NCBI GenBank assembly: GCA_910589035.1
Contig: CAJUSI010000056.1
Coordinates: 46,913-110,912, forward strand
Origin: an uncultured Acetatifactor sp.
Lineage (GTDB): Bacteria; Bacillota; Clostridia; Lachnospirales; Lachnospiraceae
DNA length: 64,000 nt
Direction: 5' to 3'
Positions within the stretch are counted from its first letter, which is position 1. Every line of letters starts with the position of its first letter. Below, one piece after another: positions 43,927-51,717 of the stretch. The notes beneath the pieces were generated by a model. That model had not been told where the DNA came from and ran no database searches. It saw nothing but the letters and a program-made list of their open reading frames with translations. A program made the translations under genes and the position numbers.

Positions 43927-45429
43927 ATGAGTCATTTAACGCAGTTAAATTCATTACCGGAAGTAAAAATCGGCGTTGTTGCGGTCAGCCGCGACTGCTT
44001 CCCCGAAAGCCTGTCCGTGAACAGAAGGAAAGCCCTGATGGAAGCTTACACCGCAAAATACGGCACGGACGCTGTCTATGAATGTCCGGTCTGTATCGTG
44101 GAGAGCGAGATCCATATGGTACAGGCTCTGGAGGACATTAAGGCAAACGGCTGTAACGCGCTCTGTGTATACCTTGGAAACTTTGGCCCAGAAATATCCG
44201 AGACGCTTCTTGCAAAGCATTTCGACGGTCCTGCCATGTATATCGCGGCCGCCGAGGAGAGCCAGAATGATCTGGTGGGCGGACGGGGCGATGCCTACTG
44301 CGGTATGCTGAATGCAAGCTATAATCTGAAGCTGCGCAATGTGAAGGCCTATATTCCGGAGAATCCCGTAGGCACCGCGGTGGAATGCGCGGACAGGATT
44401 CATGAGTTCATTCCTATTGCCAGGGCCATCGTGGGATTAAGCGGCCTGAAGATTATTTCCTTTGGCCCCAGGCCCCTGAATTTCCTGGCATGCAACGCGC
44501 CCATCAAGCAGCTCTACAATCTGGGCGTGGAGATCGAAGAGAATTCCGAGCTCGACCTTTTCGAGGCCTTCAAGAAGCATGAGGGGGATGAGAGAATTCC
44601 CGCCAAGGTGAAGGAGATGGAGGAGGAGCTGGGCGCGGGCAACAAGAAGCCCGAAATCCTGCCCAAGCTGGCCCAGTATGAGCTGACCCTCCTTGACTGG
44701 ATCGACGCGCACAAGGGATACCGCAAGTATGTGGCCATCGCCGGAAAATGCTGGCCCGCATTCCAGACCCAGTTCGGCTTTGTTCCCTGCTATGTGAACA
44801 GCCGTCTCACCGGCATGGGAATTCCCGTTTCCTGCGAGGTGGATATCTACGGCTGCCTGAGCGAGTTCATCGGAACCTGTGTCAGCGAAGACATCGTCAC
44901 CCTGCTGGATATCAACAATACGGTGCCTGACGATATGTATGATGAGGCCATTGCAGGCAAATACGCCTATACCCACAACGATACCTTCATGGGCTTCCAC
45001 TGCGGCAACACCAACACAAAGAAGCTCACCGCCTGCAGCATGAAGTACCAGATGATTATGGCCAGGACCCTGCCTGAGGAGGTGACCCAGGGAACTCTGG
45101 AGGGAGATATCGTACCCGGCGACATCACCTTCTACCGCCTGCAGTCCACTGCGGACAATAAGCTGCGCGCTTACATTGCCCAGGGCGAGGTGCTTCCGGT
45201 GGCTACCAGATCCTTCGGCGGCATCGGCGTATTCGCAATTCCCGAGATGGGGCGTTTCTACCGCCATGTGCTGATCGAGAAGAACTATCCTCATCACGGT
45301 GCGGTGGCCTTCGGACATTTCGGAAAGGCTCTGTATGAGGTGTTCAAGTATATCGGCGTGCCCGTGGAGGATCTGAATTACAATCAGCCCAAGGGCGTGC
45401 TTTATCCCACGGAGAATCCTTTCGCATAA
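43927..45429 (+). CDS. L-fucose/L-arabinose isomerase family protein
   Basis: A 500-residue protein of the fucose/arabinose isomerase superfamily, metal-dependent aldose-ketose isomerases. The three-domain length fits, and EVDIYGCLSEFIGT near residue 305 and GFHCGNTNTKKL near 357 lie in the expected active-site regions. Whether it acts on L-fucose, D-arabinose, L-arabinose or another sugar cannot be told; a product feeding the nearby xylulokinase is an appealing guess. AGGAGG precedes the ATG. A gap with repeats separates it from the GH51 gene. Confidence 0.85.
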   Translation: MSHLTQLNSLPEVKIGVVAVSRDCFPESLSVNRRKALMEAYTAKYGTDAVYECPVCIVESEIHMVQALEDIKANGCNALCVYLGNFGPEISETLLAKHFDGPAMYIAAAEESQNDLVGGRGDAYCGMLNASYNLKLRNVKAYIPENPVGTAVECADRIHEFIPIARAIVGLSGLKIISFGPRPLNFLACNAPIKQLYNLGVEIEENSELDLFEAFKKHEGDERIPAKVKEMEEELGAGNKKPEILPKLAQYELTLLDWIDAHKGYRKYVAIAGKCWPAFQTQFGFVPCYVNSRLTGMGIPVSCEVDIYGCLSEFIGTCVSEDIVTLLDINNTVPDDMYDEAIAGKYAYTHNDTFMGFHCGNTNTKKLTACSMKYQMIMARTLPEEVTQGTLEGDIVPGDITFYRLQSTADNKLRAYIAQGEVLPVATRSFGGIGVFAIPEMGRFYRHVLIEKNYPHHGAVAFGHFGKALYEVFKYIGVPVEDLNYNQPKGVLYPTENPFA

Positions 45430-45472
45430 AGACACGGATATCCGCAGAAGCTTATTGAAATTTTTTGTAATT

Positions 45473-45548
45473 CCCCGCCATAGGGATGCTGTCAGCATAA
45501 GTACTGTCGGGCAGAGAGATTCCGAAGGGCGGGGGATTTTATTCTTTC
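45473..45548 (+). terminator. Probable terminator after the isomerase gene
   Basis: CCCCGCC (45473-45479) can pair with GGCGGGG (45528-45534) around a long folded loop containing ATGCTG/CAGCAT, followed by GATTTTATTCTTT. Just downstream, AAAGTGTCC-AAA-GGACACTTT (45563-45583) is a perfect 9-bp hairpin. Confidence 0.5.
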
Positions 45549-45820
45549 ATGGGTTTAATCCCAAAGTGTCCAAAGGACACTTTCTGTCCAAAGGACGCTT
45601 TCTGCTTGCAGCGTTCTGAAAGAGGAAGCCAGGGCAGATCCCCCGTCACTTGCTGTGGGTGGTTCATTGCCGCCGATGCGGGATTCCGTGTGTCCCGGGA
45701 GGATGCGGATTCTGTTGAAGAAGAGGAAAAGCGATAATCTCCAGGTAACAGCGGCAGGAGGATGCGGGAAGCGGTAACCGGTAACCGGAAAAGAAAGACG
45801 GAAAAACAGGAACGGAAACC

Positions 45821-46010
45821 GAGAACCGGGAAACAAGAACATAAACCGGGAAACAAGAACATAAACCGGAAAGCAAGAACATAAACCGGAAAACAAGAAC
45901 GGAAACCGGGAAACAAGAACATAAACCGGAAAACAAGAACATAAACCGGAAAGCAAGAACGGAAACCGGGAAACAAGAACATAAACCAGAAAACAGGAAC
46001 GGAAACCGAA
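45821..46010 (+). repeat. 20-nt tandem repeat array upstream of the GH51 gene
   Basis: Nine and a half consecutive 20-nt units of the form (ATA or GGA)AACCGGRAARCAAGAAC. The array is purine-rich on the plus strand and ends about 40 nt before the ATG. ATA- and GGA-type units follow an irregular alternation, suggesting past expansion by multi-unit blocks. The minus strand is open across it only because the repeat lacks stops. Confidence 0.9.
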
Positions 46011-46050
46011 CGAAATAACGGCAACGGACAGAAAGGAACGGCTGAATAGT

Positions 46051-47547
46051 ATGGCAAAACTATACATCAATCCCAAGGTAAAAAAGGGACATATCAACCC
46101 CGAGCTTCAGGGACATTTTTCGGAGCATCTGGGCAGGTGCATTTACGAGGGAATTTATGTGGGGGAGGATTCCGATATTCCCAATGTAAACGGCATGCGC
46201 ACCGATGTGGTGGAGGCACTGAAGGAGATCCATGTGCCCGTTCTGCGATGGCCGGGAGGCTGCTTCGCGGACGAATATCACTGGAAGGACGGCATCGGGC
46301 CCAGGGCCGGACGCAAGAAAATGATCAATACCCACTGGGGCGGCGTGGTGGAGGACAACAGCTTCGGCACCCATGAGTTCATGGAGCTCTGCCGCCAGCT
46401 GGGCTGCAAAACCTATGTCAACGGCAATGTGGGCAGCGGCACGGTGCAGGAGATGAGCGAATGGGTGGAATACATGACCTTCCGGGGAGTGTCTCCCATG
46501 GCCGATCTGCGCAGGGAGAACGGACACGAAGAGCCCTGGAGAGTGGATTATTTCGGCGTGGGAAATGAGAACTGGGGCTGCGGCGGCAATATGAGACCCG
46601 AATTCTACGGGGATATGTACCGCAGATACCAGACCTATGTGCGCAATTATAATCCGGAGAGGCCCATATATAAGATTGCCTGCGGCGCCAACGCTTCGGA
46701 CTATCACTGGACGGACAAGGTGCTGGAGACCACTTTCGACCATGGAAACGGATTTATGAACGGTCTGTCCCTGCATTACTACACGGTTCCCCATGACTGG
46801 CAGCATAAGGGAAGCGCCCTGGAATTCGATGAGAAGGAGTGGTACCGCACCCTGAAGCTTACCCTGAAAATGGAAGAACTGATCAGGAGACATGGGGCCA
46901 TTATGGATCAGTATGATCCGGAGAAAAAGATCGGCATGATTATCGATGAGTGGGGCACCTGGTACGATGTGGAGCCGGGCACCAATCCGGGCTTCCTGTA
47001 TCAGCAGAATACCATGAGGGATGCGCTGGTGGCGGGGATCAATCTGAACCTGTTCAACAAGCATTGCGACAGGGTGAAGATGGCGAATATCGCCCAGATG
47101 GTGAACGTGCTTCAGGCCGTGATCCTGACGGAGGGCCGGAAGATGGTGAAGACACCTACCTGGCATGTATTCCATATGTACCGGCATCACCAGGATGCGG
47201 AGCTGGTGGAATCCTCCGTCCGGGCCGGCGAAGTGGGGCTGGAGGAAGCGTTCAGGGTTCCCAATATAACCGAGTCAGTGTCCCTTTCCGGGGACGGCAG
47301 GCTTCATATAACCCTTACAAACCTGTCCGCCCGGGAGCCGGAGGAGATCGAGGGCATTCTGGCCGACAGTAGGGTAAAAGCAGTCCGTGGAACGATTCTG
47401 ACAGGAGAGATGAGGGCCCACAATACCTTTGAAGCGCCTGAGGAAGTACACACGGAAGAATTCGCCGGGGTGACCGCGGCAGAGGACAGGATAAGCTTTA
47501 CCATTCCTCCCCGCAGTGTGCTGCACCTGGAGGCGGAGCTGATGTAA
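46051..47547 (+). CDS. abfA: Alpha-L-arabinofuranosidase (GH51)
   Basis: A 498-residue GH51 enzyme that releases L-arabinose from arabinan or arabinoxylan oligosaccharides. Glu173 in GVGNENWG is the acid/base and Glu300 in IIDEWGTW the nucleophile; [19 protein letters not shown] is the family N-terminal signature. No signal peptide, so it acts inside the cell. GAAAGGA precedes the ATG. The purine-rich 20-nt repeat array forms its immediate upstream region and would lie in the leader RNA if the promoter is further upstream. Confidence 0.96.
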   Translation: MAKLYINPKVKKGHINPELQGHFSEHLGRCIYEGIYVGEDSDIPNVNGMRTDVVEALKEIHVPVLRWPGGCFADEYHWKDGIGPRAGRKKMINTHWGGVVEDNSFGTHEFMELCRQLGCKTYVNGNVGSGTVQEMSEWVEYMTFRGVSPMADLRRENGHEEPWRVDYFGVGNENWGCGGNMRPEFYGDMYRRYQTYVRNYNPERPIYKIACGANASDYHWTDKVLETTFDHGNGFMNGLSLHYYTVPHDWQHKGSALEFDEKEWYRTLKLTLKMEELIRRHGAIMDQYDPEKKIGMIIDEWGTWYDVEPGTNPGFLYQQNTMRDALVAGINLNLFNKHCDRVKMANIAQMVNVLQAVILTEGRKMVKTPTWHVFHMYRHHQDAELVESSVRAGEVGLEEAFRVPNITESVSLSGDGRLHITLTNLSAREPEEIEGILADSRVKAVRGTILTGEMRAHNTFEAPEEVHTEEFAGVTAAEDRISFTIPPRSVLHLEAELM

Positions 47548-47693
47548 ATCCTGAAGAGCCTCCTCCGAAAACCTGCGATTTCTCCCTTTTTCAGGCGGAA
47601 TCGTCTGCCTGTGATAACGCAGGGGAGATACTTGGAAATGCAGCGGAAAAGAGAAAAGGCTCTGTAAAGGTATGGTAAGGAATCAGAGGAATC

Positions 47694-47723
47694 AAAAAGC
47701 GGCCGTTTTTGCGGCCGCTTTGC
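47694..47723. terminator. Bidirectional terminator
   Basis: AAAGCGGCCG (47696-47705) pairs with CGGCCGCTTT (47712-47721) around TTTTTG. It lies between the GH51 gene and the convergent small membrane protein gene. Confidence 0.85.
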
Positions 47724-47733
47724 ATTCGCCCTG

Positions 47734-47847
47734 TTAATCCGCGCTTTCGTCGGAATCTGCCGCCACCGCCGAAACTACGCTGGAGACGACAGCTATGATT
47801 ACGGCTATAATGATGATCAATAATCCGCCGGCCAAAACAATGAACAT
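47734..47847 (-). CDS. 37-residue single-helix membrane protein
   Basis: A small protein whose residues 2-28 are almost entirely hydrophobic (LAGGLLIIIIAVIIAVVSSV), ending in the acidic DSDESAD. The ATG at 47847 follows a near-perfect GGGAGGTG at ideal spacing, and a terminator follows the stop, so it is very probably expressed. No homologue family is recognised. The size and shape resemble small membrane regulators or type I toxin-like peptides, but no antisense RNA is evident. Confidence 0.65.
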   Translation of the reverse strand: MFIVLAGGLLIIIIAVIIAVVSSVVSAVAADSDESAD

Positions 47848-48038
47848 GAATAACACCTCCCATAATATGCTGTTCTTAAAATATGATAGAAATATTCCTC
47901 TTTTCTGATTGGCATTTTTTATCAATACAGCCATTATATCATGCACACAGCCAAATCACAATCATAAAATTATATTTTGTCTTTCTTGCGGCCTATTTCT
48001 GCTTTTGAAAAAGAATCTGATTTATTGAACGATGTCTA

Positions 48039-48068
48039 TTGACAGCGGGAAGGCAGATATGCTACACT
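48039..48068 (+). promoter_or_regulatory. Promoter of the riboswitch-controlled antiporter gene
   Basis: TTGACA (48039-48044), an 18-nt spacer and TACACT (48063-48068) with an extended -10 TG. Transcription would start near 48075, just before the aptamer. Confidence 0.75.
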
Positions 48069-48088
48069 GGGAAAACAATGGAAAACAC

Positions 48089-48175
48089 CGATGAGGGAGT
48101 AGTAAGCGCATCTTGCGTGGCAAGTCAACAAACGCGGCCTTTGGTCTGGCTTGTCTTAAATAACGAGACTCATAC
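48089..48175 (+). promoter_or_regulatory. yybP-ykoY-type (manganese) riboswitch aptamer
   Basis: P1 is ATGAG (48091-48095) with CTCAT (48169-48173). It closes on the strands GGAGTAG and CGAGA, which resemble the conserved GGGGAGUAG and C-AGAC strands of yybP-ykoY aptamers. Inside are the helix GCGCA/TGCGT and the helix GGCAAG/CTTGTC, the latter enclosing a loop with AACAAACGC and a GGCC/GGTC hairpin. This two-arm layout fits the family, which binds Mn2+ and switches on metal exporters. Confidence 0.72.
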
Positions 48176-48240
48176 ATAATTTCGGAAGCGAAGGGACAGT
48201 GACGAACCTGGAAGCATGGGATTATGGATGGGTTTTTTCT
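48168..48240 (+). terminator. Riboswitch expression platform terminator
   Basis: ACTCATACATAAT (48168-48180) can pair with ATTATGGATGGGT (48221-48233) at 12 of 13 positions, followed by TTTTTTCTTTT. The left arm includes the 3' strand of the aptamer's P1, so aptamer and terminator exclude each other. Metal binding would prevent termination, giving an ON switch. Confidence 0.75.
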
Positions 48241-48273
48241 TTTGAAAAAACACGAAAGAAAGAGGATGAAAAA

Positions 48274-49242
48274 ATGGAATTGGCATGGATTATTTTATTG
48301 TTTCTGGTAGGGATCGTATTCATCGTGAAGGGCGGCGATTATTTTGTGGACGCTGCCTCCTGGATTGCGGAGGTCAGCGGCATCCCCAAGCTGATTATCG
48401 GCGCCACCATCGTCAGCCTGGCTACCACGCTTCCGGAGATGCTGGTATCGGTGATGGCGGCGGCAAAGGGAAGCGTTGATATGGCCATCGGTAACGCAGT
48501 AGGCAGTGTAACGGCGAATATCGGCCTGATCATGGCGATTTCCCTGATCTGCATGCCGGCCGTAATTAAACGGAAGGATTACCTCCTGAAATCCATCCTG
48601 ATGCTGGCTGCAGCTGCACTCATTGTGGTCAGCGGCGTGGCAGGGGAAACGGGAATCGTTATCTGCGTGGTGCTGATCTGCATTTTTGCGGTGTTTCTGT
48701 GGGAGAATGTCTCCTCGGCGAAACGCGCCATGAAGGAGGGACAGGGCGAGGAGAAGCGCAGCGGAAAGCTGGAGAAGAAAGAGATTCTGATTAATATCGC
48801 CAAGTTTGCCGTGGGTGCGGTGGGCATTGTCTGGGGGGCCGATCTGCTGGTGGACAACGGAAGTGCGCTGGCGGGCATGATCGGAATCCCCGAGAGAGTC
48901 ATCGGCGTGACCATCATCGCCGTAGGGACCTCTCTGCCCGAGCTGATTACCACAGTGACCGCCATCATCAAGAAGCAGTCCTCCCTCTCCGTGGGAAATA
49001 TCCTGGGAGCAAATATCATTGATCTTACCCTGATCCTGCCCCTCAGCGCCTTTGTCTCCGGGAAGGCGCTTCCCATCACCGAAGCGTCCGCCAGACTGGA
49101 CCTTCCGGCCTGTCTTCTGGTTGGCTGCATTGCACTGATCCCCGCCATGATTTCCCGGAAATTCAGGAAATGGCAGGGAGCAGTGCTCCTGGCAGTATAC
49201 GGCGTCTATGTATTTCTGACATGTACCATGGGCGCAGCCTGA
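48274..49242 (+). CDS. CaCA-family cation antiporter (YrbG-like)
   Basis: A 322-residue membrane protein of the Ca2+:cation antiporter superfamily. The two inverted repeats are visible: IIGATIVSLATTLPEMLVSV near residues 45-64 and VIGVTIIAVGTSLPELITTV near 209-228, each with the ion-binding Glu. About 10 helices. Family members exchange Ca2+ for Na+, but the upstream Mn2+-type riboswitch suggests this one exports Mn2+ or a mixture. I chose the ATG at 48274 after AGAGGA; the open frame further upstream overlaps the riboswitch terminator. Confidence 0.92.
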   Translation: MELAWIILLFLVGIVFIVKGGDYFVDAASWIAEVSGIPKLIIGATIVSLATTLPEMLVSVMAAAKGSVDMAIGNAVGSVTANIGLIMAISLICMPAVIKRKDYLLKSILMLAAAALIVVSGVAGETGIVICVVLICIFAVFLWENVSSAKRAMKEGQGEEKRSGKLEKKEILINIAKFAVGAVGIVWGADLLVDNGSALAGMIGIPERVIGVTIIAVGTSLPELITTVTAIIKKQSSLSVGNILGANIIDLTLILPLSAFVSGKALPITEASARLDLPACLLVGCIALIPAMISRKFRKWQGAVLLAVYGVYVFLTCTMGAA

Positions 49243-49340
49243 TATTGGTTCACGACACATACGGCTGCTCTGCAGTGATCTCCTGGAACGTACAACCGCA
49301 TATCGCAGTGGAAGACGTCTTCCGGCAGGTATTTCATACC

Positions 49341-51323
49341 TCAATCTTCAGTGATCACCGAGATGTAGCTGTCCTCCGACACATTTTCCAGAATGGTATT
49401 CCTCCCGCACCAGACGGCATGGAAATCCTGAAGCGCTTCCAGGGGCTTTAAGCTGGTCACATTGTTGTCGGTGATGTCCAGATACTGCAAAAGGGGCAGA
49501 TCCTTCACAAACTCAATACTGTCCAGGTTCAGAGAAGCCAGGTACAGCTCTGTCAGGTTCGGAAAATGTGCGAACATGTCATAGTGCTCGGAGAGACTGA
49601 CCTTATCCCCGTTGTTGTGGCTGGGGTCCTTCAGGATGGAGGTACTGCTGAGAGACAGATAAGCCAGCGCTTCATTGGCGGGAAGCCGGTCAAAGTCCAT
49701 CCCGATCTGGCAGTCCTCCATGGACAGATACTGCAGCGTGGGGATACCGAAGATTTCTTCCACATTGCCGAAGACGGAGGTATCCTCAAGCGTCAGCCAG
49801 GTCAGGTTCGGAAGCCTGGTCAGGGGCGCCAGGGATTCCGTATAGGAGGAAAAATCATTGATCTTCAACTCCTGGAGATTCACCAGGGAGGCAAGCGCCT
49901 CGAGACCGTGCCCGGAACAATCCTCCAGGGACAGATAGAGGATCCCGGTGGCATCTGTCAGAGGAGTAAGATCTCCTGCGTACTTCAGGGAGAGCCATTC
50001 CAGCTGGGGCAGGCCGGCAAAGGAGGGAAGATCTCCGCCGTAGTTCACACCCAGCTCCAGAGAAGTCAGCTGGCTCAGCTGGCCCACGATTGCGTAGTCC
50101 TCCACGGAGTAATTATCCATCAGGGAGAGCTCCGTCAGCCCGGGGCAGGACTCCAGTGCGCTCAGGGTGGAAATCTGGCTGTTGGCGATGCCCAATCCTG
50201 TCAGATCCGGCATCTGCTTCACGAAATCGATGCTCTTGAGCTGAGAAGAATCGATGGACAGGGACTGCAGACTGGTCAGCGACATGAGAGGACTGTAATC
50301 CGTCAGATTGTCGCAGTCCTTCAGGCTCAGGCTCAGCAGATCCGGAAATTGCAGCAGAGCGGAGATATCCTCCAGGGAATCATAATCCGCCTCCAGCGAC
50401 AGCAGGGCCGGGAAATTATCCAGCCCGTCCAGATTCCTGTTAAAAATGCTGTCCTGGACGCCCAAAGCCACAATGTTTTCCGGATGGGGGATGATCCGGG
50501 CCAGCTCGTCGAGGGTATTCTCGGAATATACGTACACCAGCTGATCCAGACCTTTCAGGTCCCCCACATCCAGATCGTCGTCAAGGTATAGATATTGCAG
50601 ACCCGTAAAGGACGCCAGATCGGAGAGATCGATGGAGAGGTTCCGCAGGAAGGTCAGCGACTGCGTCTCCTCTCCGGCAAGCTGGTAGTAAATGGTTTTC
50701 TCATCCCGGTCAATCTCCAGGTAGATGAGGCTGGCGTATTCCTGAGCGGAGATGGAGGTATATTCTTTTCCCCAGATGGCTTCCGACACGCTACAGAAGA
50801 AATCGGTTCTGGGGAGGATTGCCTCCGAATCTGTGTAATCCGGAGCCTGCTCGGAGTCTGAGGCCTGCTCAGAGTCCGGAGCCGGTTCTGAACTACGGGA
50901 CTGGCCGGAGCTGCGGGCCTCGCTGTCCTGTCGGTTTTCGCCGGTTCTGGACGAATCGAACACTCCGGCGCGGAAGAGTACGATGACGGCGAGAAAAGCC
51001 ACGCAGGCGATTCCCAGGATAGCTGCCGTCACGATGGCCACGGCGGGATTGGTTTCCCCCTTTTTCTTTCCTCCGGAGGGCTGTCCGAAGCCGCTGCCTG
51101 CGGAGGAACCGGATTGCTGCCAGGTATTCCCCGCATTTACCTGTCCGGAGGAAGACTGCCATGCGCTGCCGCTCCCGGAAGAGGAATAACTGTCTGCGCC
51201 GCTGGCGCCGGTTGAGGTGCTTTGGGCTCTTACATAATACCCGCATTTTTTGCAGGTCATTTTCCCGTCCACCATTTTTAATTTTGTGCCGCACATGGGG
51301 CATTTGGTTGTTTCGACTGCCAT
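49341..51323 (-). CDS. Zinc-ribbon/transmembrane/leucine-rich-repeat protein
   Basis: A 660-residue protein with an unusual order of parts. Residues about 8-27 are a zinc ribbon (CPMC and CKKC). A Ser/Gly-rich linker runs to about residue 90, one membrane helix follows near 94-117 (AIVTAAILGIACVAFLAVIVLF), then a Ser/Glu/Asp-rich tether, and from about 210 to 645 some 18 leucine-rich repeats of about 22 residues in internalin style (for example LTSLQSLSIDSSQLKSIDFV). The zinc ribbon should be cytosolic and the LRRs extracellular. AGCGAGGA precedes the ATG. Role unknown; adhesion or envelope sensing is possible. Confidence 0.88.
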   Translation of the reverse strand: MAVETTKCPMCGTKLKMVDGKMTCKKCGYYVRAQSTSTGASGADSYSSSGSGSAWQSSSGQVNAGNTWQQSGSSAGSGFGQPSGGKKKGETNPAVAIVTAAILGIACVAFLAVIVLFRAGVFDSSRTGENRQDSEARSSGQSRSSEPAPDSEQASDSEQAPDYTDSEAILPRTDFFCSVSEAIWGKEYTSISAQEYASLIYLEIDRDEKTIYYQLAGEETQSLTFLRNLSIDLSDLASFTGLQYLYLDDDLDVGDLKGLDQLVYVYSENTLDELARIIPHPENIVALGVQDSIFNRNLDGLDNFPALLSLEADYDSLEDISALLQFPDLLSLSLKDCDNLTDYSPLMSLTSLQSLSIDSSQLKSIDFVKQMPDLTGLGIANSQISTLSALESCPGLTELSLMDNYSVEDYAIVGQLSQLTSLELGVNYGGDLPSFAGLPQLEWLSLKYAGDLTPLTDATGILYLSLEDCSGHGLEALASLVNLQELKINDFSSYTESLAPLTRLPNLTWLTLEDTSVFGNVEEIFGIPTLQYLSMEDCQIGMDFDRLPANEALAYLSLSSTSILKDPSHNNGDKVSLSEHYDMFAHFPNLTELYLASLNLDSIEFVKDLPLLQYLDITDNNVTSLKPLEALQDFHAVWCGRNTILENVSEDSYISVITED

Positions 51324-51398
51324 GATTATCCTCGCTTTCGTGATTTGACGCTGTGATATTTTTGGCCGTATTCGGCTCTGATACGTCCCTGAACTGTA

Positions 51399-51505
51399 AG
51401 AATCCTCTCCTGGATTCTATTATATAACTTTGATAATAGAATCCTCTCCTGGATTCTATTATATAACTTTGATAATAGAATCCTTTCTTGGATTCTATTA
51501 TAGCA
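51399..51505. repeat. 39-nt tandem palindromic repeat in the LRR gene leader
   Basis: 2.7 copies of a 39-nt unit, each containing AGAATCC-N6-GGATTCT flanked by TAAT/ATTA. The distal unit overlaps the -10 element of the LRR promoter. A closely related 38-nt version lies at 60901-60963. Confidence 0.85.
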
Positions 51506-51524
51506 GATTCATCCTCTTTTGCAA
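51497..51524 (-). promoter_or_regulatory. Promoter of the LRR gene, overlapping the palindromic repeat
   Basis: On the minus strand, TTGCAA (51524-51519), a 16-nt spacer and TATAAT (51502-51497) with an extended -10 TG. TATAATAGAATCC is the start of the repeat unit, so a repressor bound there would block RNA polymerase. Confidence 0.75.
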
Positions 51525-51717
51525 CCCGAATCCGCTTTCTGAGATTGTAAAATGGCTCAGAAAATGCTATAGTGGAAATATCCTGTACAGGTCGCGGGAA
51601 CGGAAGCGTCCGGCCCGCGGATGAGGAGGAGAAAATGCAAAGCTGTATTTGTGTGCAAAGCTATTTTTGCCTATGGTTAAGCGGAAGCTTTGCGGAAGCG
51701 GGCAGGGAGGTATGAGC

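Noticed and set aside
45821..46010. Possible CRISPR array
   Set aside because: The units are contiguous 20-mers without unique spacers, and no cas genes are present.
45539..46057. Minus-strand open frame of 172 residues with FRSCFPVYVL-type repeats
   Set aside because: It exists only because the 20-nt tandem repeat has no stop codons in several minus frames; there is no ribosome binding site and three overlapping frames look alike.
46060..47190. Long minus-strand frame antisense to the GH51 gene
   Set aside because: It is a shadow of a strongly conserved gene on the plus strand.
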